Position numbers and translations under genes: made by a program. Under the pieces are notes generated by a model. It ran no database searches. It had not been told where the DNA came from and saw nothing but the letters and a program-made list of their open reading frames with translations. Positions 4,911-6,637 of a stretch of DNA of 6,637 nt are shown here, piece after piece. The DNA is from an uncultured Candidatus Poseidoniales archaeon (GTDB lineage: Archaea > Thermoplasmatota > Poseidoniia > Poseidoniales > Thalassarchaeaceae). Each line of letters starts with the position of its first letter. Position 1 is the stretch's first letter. The stretch is from positions 1 to 6,637 of the forward strand of contig CATMIM010000060.1 of assembly GCA_950068635.1 (NCBI GenBank), written 5' to 3'.

Positions 4911-6637
4911 TCACTCGTCGCCCTTTCCAGTGAACCAGCGGGCAGCGCGTTCGAGTTCATCGGCGTTGAGGTAGTTGTTTCCTTCAGCGTCAAACGCCAC
5001 CGCGTATGTCAGGAATGCTTCGCGGTCGGCGATTCCATGCTCCGTCATCACCCGTTCGAGCACCGCTTCAGAGAATTTCATCTTCGCCAGCGCCGCCTTC
5101 CCTTCCTGCTGCTGCACCTTCCAGGCATCCACCTGCTCATGCGTCCACCCCTGCGCCAGCAACTGGATGTCAGTCCAGCCCTCCGAACCCGACTGTGCGT
5201 CCGCATCACCCGCGGCCTGGGATGCCGCACCGCCCGGTGGAGGGGGTGGAGTCGCACCCACGGGTAGCGAGTTCGGATCGAACCCTTCGGGTGGTGCTGG
5301 GGCTTTCTCCGGTGGAGGCGCGTCGGGATCGAACCCTTCCGGTGGGGGCGGAGGCGCGCTCATGTCGGCGATGACGTCAACCGTCTGGTCGATTGGTGAA
5401 GCCTCGGGTTCCAACTGCCCGAGATTGCGATTCATCACGATGAGCACTACGATGGTGATGAGTGCCACCATCAAGAAGAGGTAGAGCATGATCGTACCCA
5501 TGTTCTCGGTGAACTGCTGGCTCATCGCGGCCGCGTCGCGGGCCACCGGAGGCTGTAGGATGAGCGGGTCGATCGAGATGCGGTCGAGCACCACATGTCC
5601 GTCGCGCACAACCAGACGGTAGCGTTCGACGGTCTCCTCCTCTACCTCCTCGGTGTCGATGATGATCTCCCCGATGAAGCCCGCTTGGGGCCGCAGGGTC
5701 ACCTCTGTCCAAGCGTCATCGACATCGATCCAGACGCCGTTGCCGATCTTCCTCTGGAGAGCGAAAGTGAGGTTGCCCTCCTCGTCATTGGTATTGGTTC
5801 CGATGATCGTCAACGTGACCCTGTCACCCGATTCAGGAGTCGCATCCGACCAACTGATGTCCGTCTCGAACAGGTCCACATCCGGGCCGACGCGCACGAG
5901 GCGCCAGGTCTCGATCGGAGTCGCCTCGGTGTTGTTCTCCGACACATACGGATTACCTGCAGCATCAGCCCCGGTCACCCAGACATCCACCAGGTAGCCT
6001 GGCAGTAGTTCGGTCACCCCACCGTCGGTGATGTCGATGGTGTCGGTCCAGTGTCCGTAACCGTACTGCTGGAGAAGGGTGCGCAACTCGTAACTGCCAC
6101 GTGCCACCTCCGACTCGCCAGCGCGCACGATGTAGTGCAGCACCGCCGGTCGCTCGGGATCGAAACCTGAAGCGTCGCTGGTGTTCAGGAACACGGCAAT
6201 CGCCCCGGCGTCCGACAGTGGGATGTCCCCAGAGGGCAGAATGGAGTTTATCACCGGCAGAACGCCGTCCACCTCGAGCAGGATGCGCGGTGGCTCAGGT
6301 GTCTGGTCAGTCGCCAATCCGGGAAGGTTCTCCAACCATGCGAACATGTCGAGGTGTCCGCTGCGCACGTTCGGGACGAGGATGTCGACGGTGAACTCGC
6401 CACCCTCGCGCGGCACTGCTCTCCATTCGAGTTCGAGGTTTCCGACCACGATGTCGAACGCCCCCTCAGGCGCAGGCGCGTGGTCCTCGCTGAACAGGAT
6501 GCGCCCGTTGACGCGGACGACCTGACCAGCCGCGATGGTCCGCTGCTCCCCCTCCTCATTGTACAGGTTCTGGCCGGTGGCCAGGTCGATCGCCGTGAAG
6601 TGACCTGGATCGAGGTCGAAGCGCAGGTCGTTGTCGA
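4911..6637 (-). CDS. Surface protein: beta-sandwich ectodomain, TM helix, Pro-rich linker, EF-hand-like tail; 5' truncated
   Basis: The frame is open to the right edge, so the N-terminus is missing; 574 residues are visible (first codon at 6635). Visible residues 1 to about 370 are rich in beta-strand patterns, Asp, Thr and Val, typical of Ig-like or CARDB-like extracellular modules; for example VTLTIIGTNTNDEEGNLTF and YRLVVRDG. One membrane helix spans about 381-401 (IMLYLFLMVALITIVVLIVMN), followed by Arg, so the C-terminus is cytoplasmic. Next come a proline-rich linker (about 427-470) with a 17-residue repeat, a tandem GWT motif (486-505), and an EF-hand-like loop from Asp549 to Glu560 flanked by helices. 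No enzyme domain is visible. The overall plan suggests an anchored surface or adhesion protein that couples an outer ectodomain to a cytoplasmic protein-binding tail. It is the first gene of a probable operon with 4381-4872. In-frame GTG at 6449 is not the start, since coding quality continues upstream. Confidence 0.82.
   Translation of the reverse strand, partial: DNDLRFDLDPGHFTAIDLATGQNLYNEEGEQRTIAAGQVVRVNGRILFSEDHAPAPEGAFDIVVGNLELEWRAVPREGGEFTVDILVPNVRSGHLDMFAWLENLPGLATDQTPEPPRILLEVDGVLPVINSILPSGDIPLSDAGAIAVFLNTSDASGFDPERPAVLHYIVRAGESEVARGSYELRTLLQQYGYGHWTDTIDITDGGVTELLPGYLVDVWVTGADAAGNPYVSENNTEATPIETWRLVRVGPDVDLFETDISWSDATPESGDRVTLTIIGTNTNDEEGNLTFALQRKIGNGVWIDVDDAWTEVTLRPQAGFIGEIIIDTEEVEEETVERYRLVVRDGHVVLDRISIDPLILQPPVARDAAAMSQQFTENMGTIMLYLFLMVALITIVVLIVMNRNLGQLEPEASPIDQTVDVIADMSAPPPPPEGFDPDAPPPEKAPAPPEGFDPNSLPVGATPPPPPGGAASQAAGDADAQSGSEGWTDIQLLAQGWTHEQVDAWKVQQQEGKAALAKMKFSEAVLERVMTEHGIADREAFLTYAVAFDAEGNNYLNADELERAARWFTGKGDE

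Noticed and set aside
4975..5484. Glycine-rich plus-strand frame
   Set aside because: It is the mirror of the proline-rich linker (CCN codons read as NGG on the other strand) of the surface protein.
1..6637. A defence system, mobile element or CRISPR array
   Set aside because: No transposase, integrase, nuclease, toxin-antitoxin pattern, spaced direct repeats or att-like duplications were seen; gene content looks like ordinary chromosome.

Overview
The window is compact, protein-coding DNA, G+C rich by eye (around 60%), and most likely a piece of archaeal chromosome. The main taxonomic marker is the gene at 1778-2269. It reads as an UPF0201 (COG1931, Pfam PF01877) protein, a family known essentially only from Archaea. 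The Ig-like/transmembrane/proline-rich protein at 4911-6637 and the run of small orphan membrane proteins suggest a marine planktonic euryarchaeon of the Poseidoniales (Marine Group II) type. That lineage is an inference from style, not proof. There is no rRNA, tRNA, transposase, integrase, CRISPR array or sign of an integrated element.

Layout, left to right. (1) 1-521, minus: start of a two-helix membrane protein with a charged tail that runs off the left edge. (2) 601-1743, minus: a family 2 (ExoA-like) glycosyltransferase with three C-terminal membrane helices and an altered metal motif. (3) 1778-2269, plus: UPF0201. (4) 2274-3338, minus: a fusion of pyroglutamyl-peptidase I and a MutT-type Nudix hydrolase. 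(5) 3431-3991 and 4022-4378, plus: two small membrane proteins in an apparent operon. (6) 4381-4872, minus: an acidic soluble protein of unknown function starting at TTG, downstream of (7). (7) 4911 to the right edge, minus: a large surface protein with beta-sandwich-like ectodomain, one membrane helix, a proline-rich linker and an EF-hand-like C-terminus.

The genes alternate in strand. Convergent pairs are separated by only 4 and 2 bases, and divergent pairs share short promoter regions. No gene-free stretch reaches 300 bases; the longest are about 80-105 bases (522-600, 3339-3430, and 1675-1777 if the later glycosyltransferase start is used).

No single multi-gene system is evident. The most distinctive item is the peptidase-Nudix fusion, which joins two activities that both deal with spontaneously damaged molecules (N-terminal pyroglutamate and oxidised nucleotides) and keeps both sets of catalytic residues. 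The cell-surface theme (glycosyltransferase, four membrane proteins) is otherwise ordinary for a planktonic archaeon.
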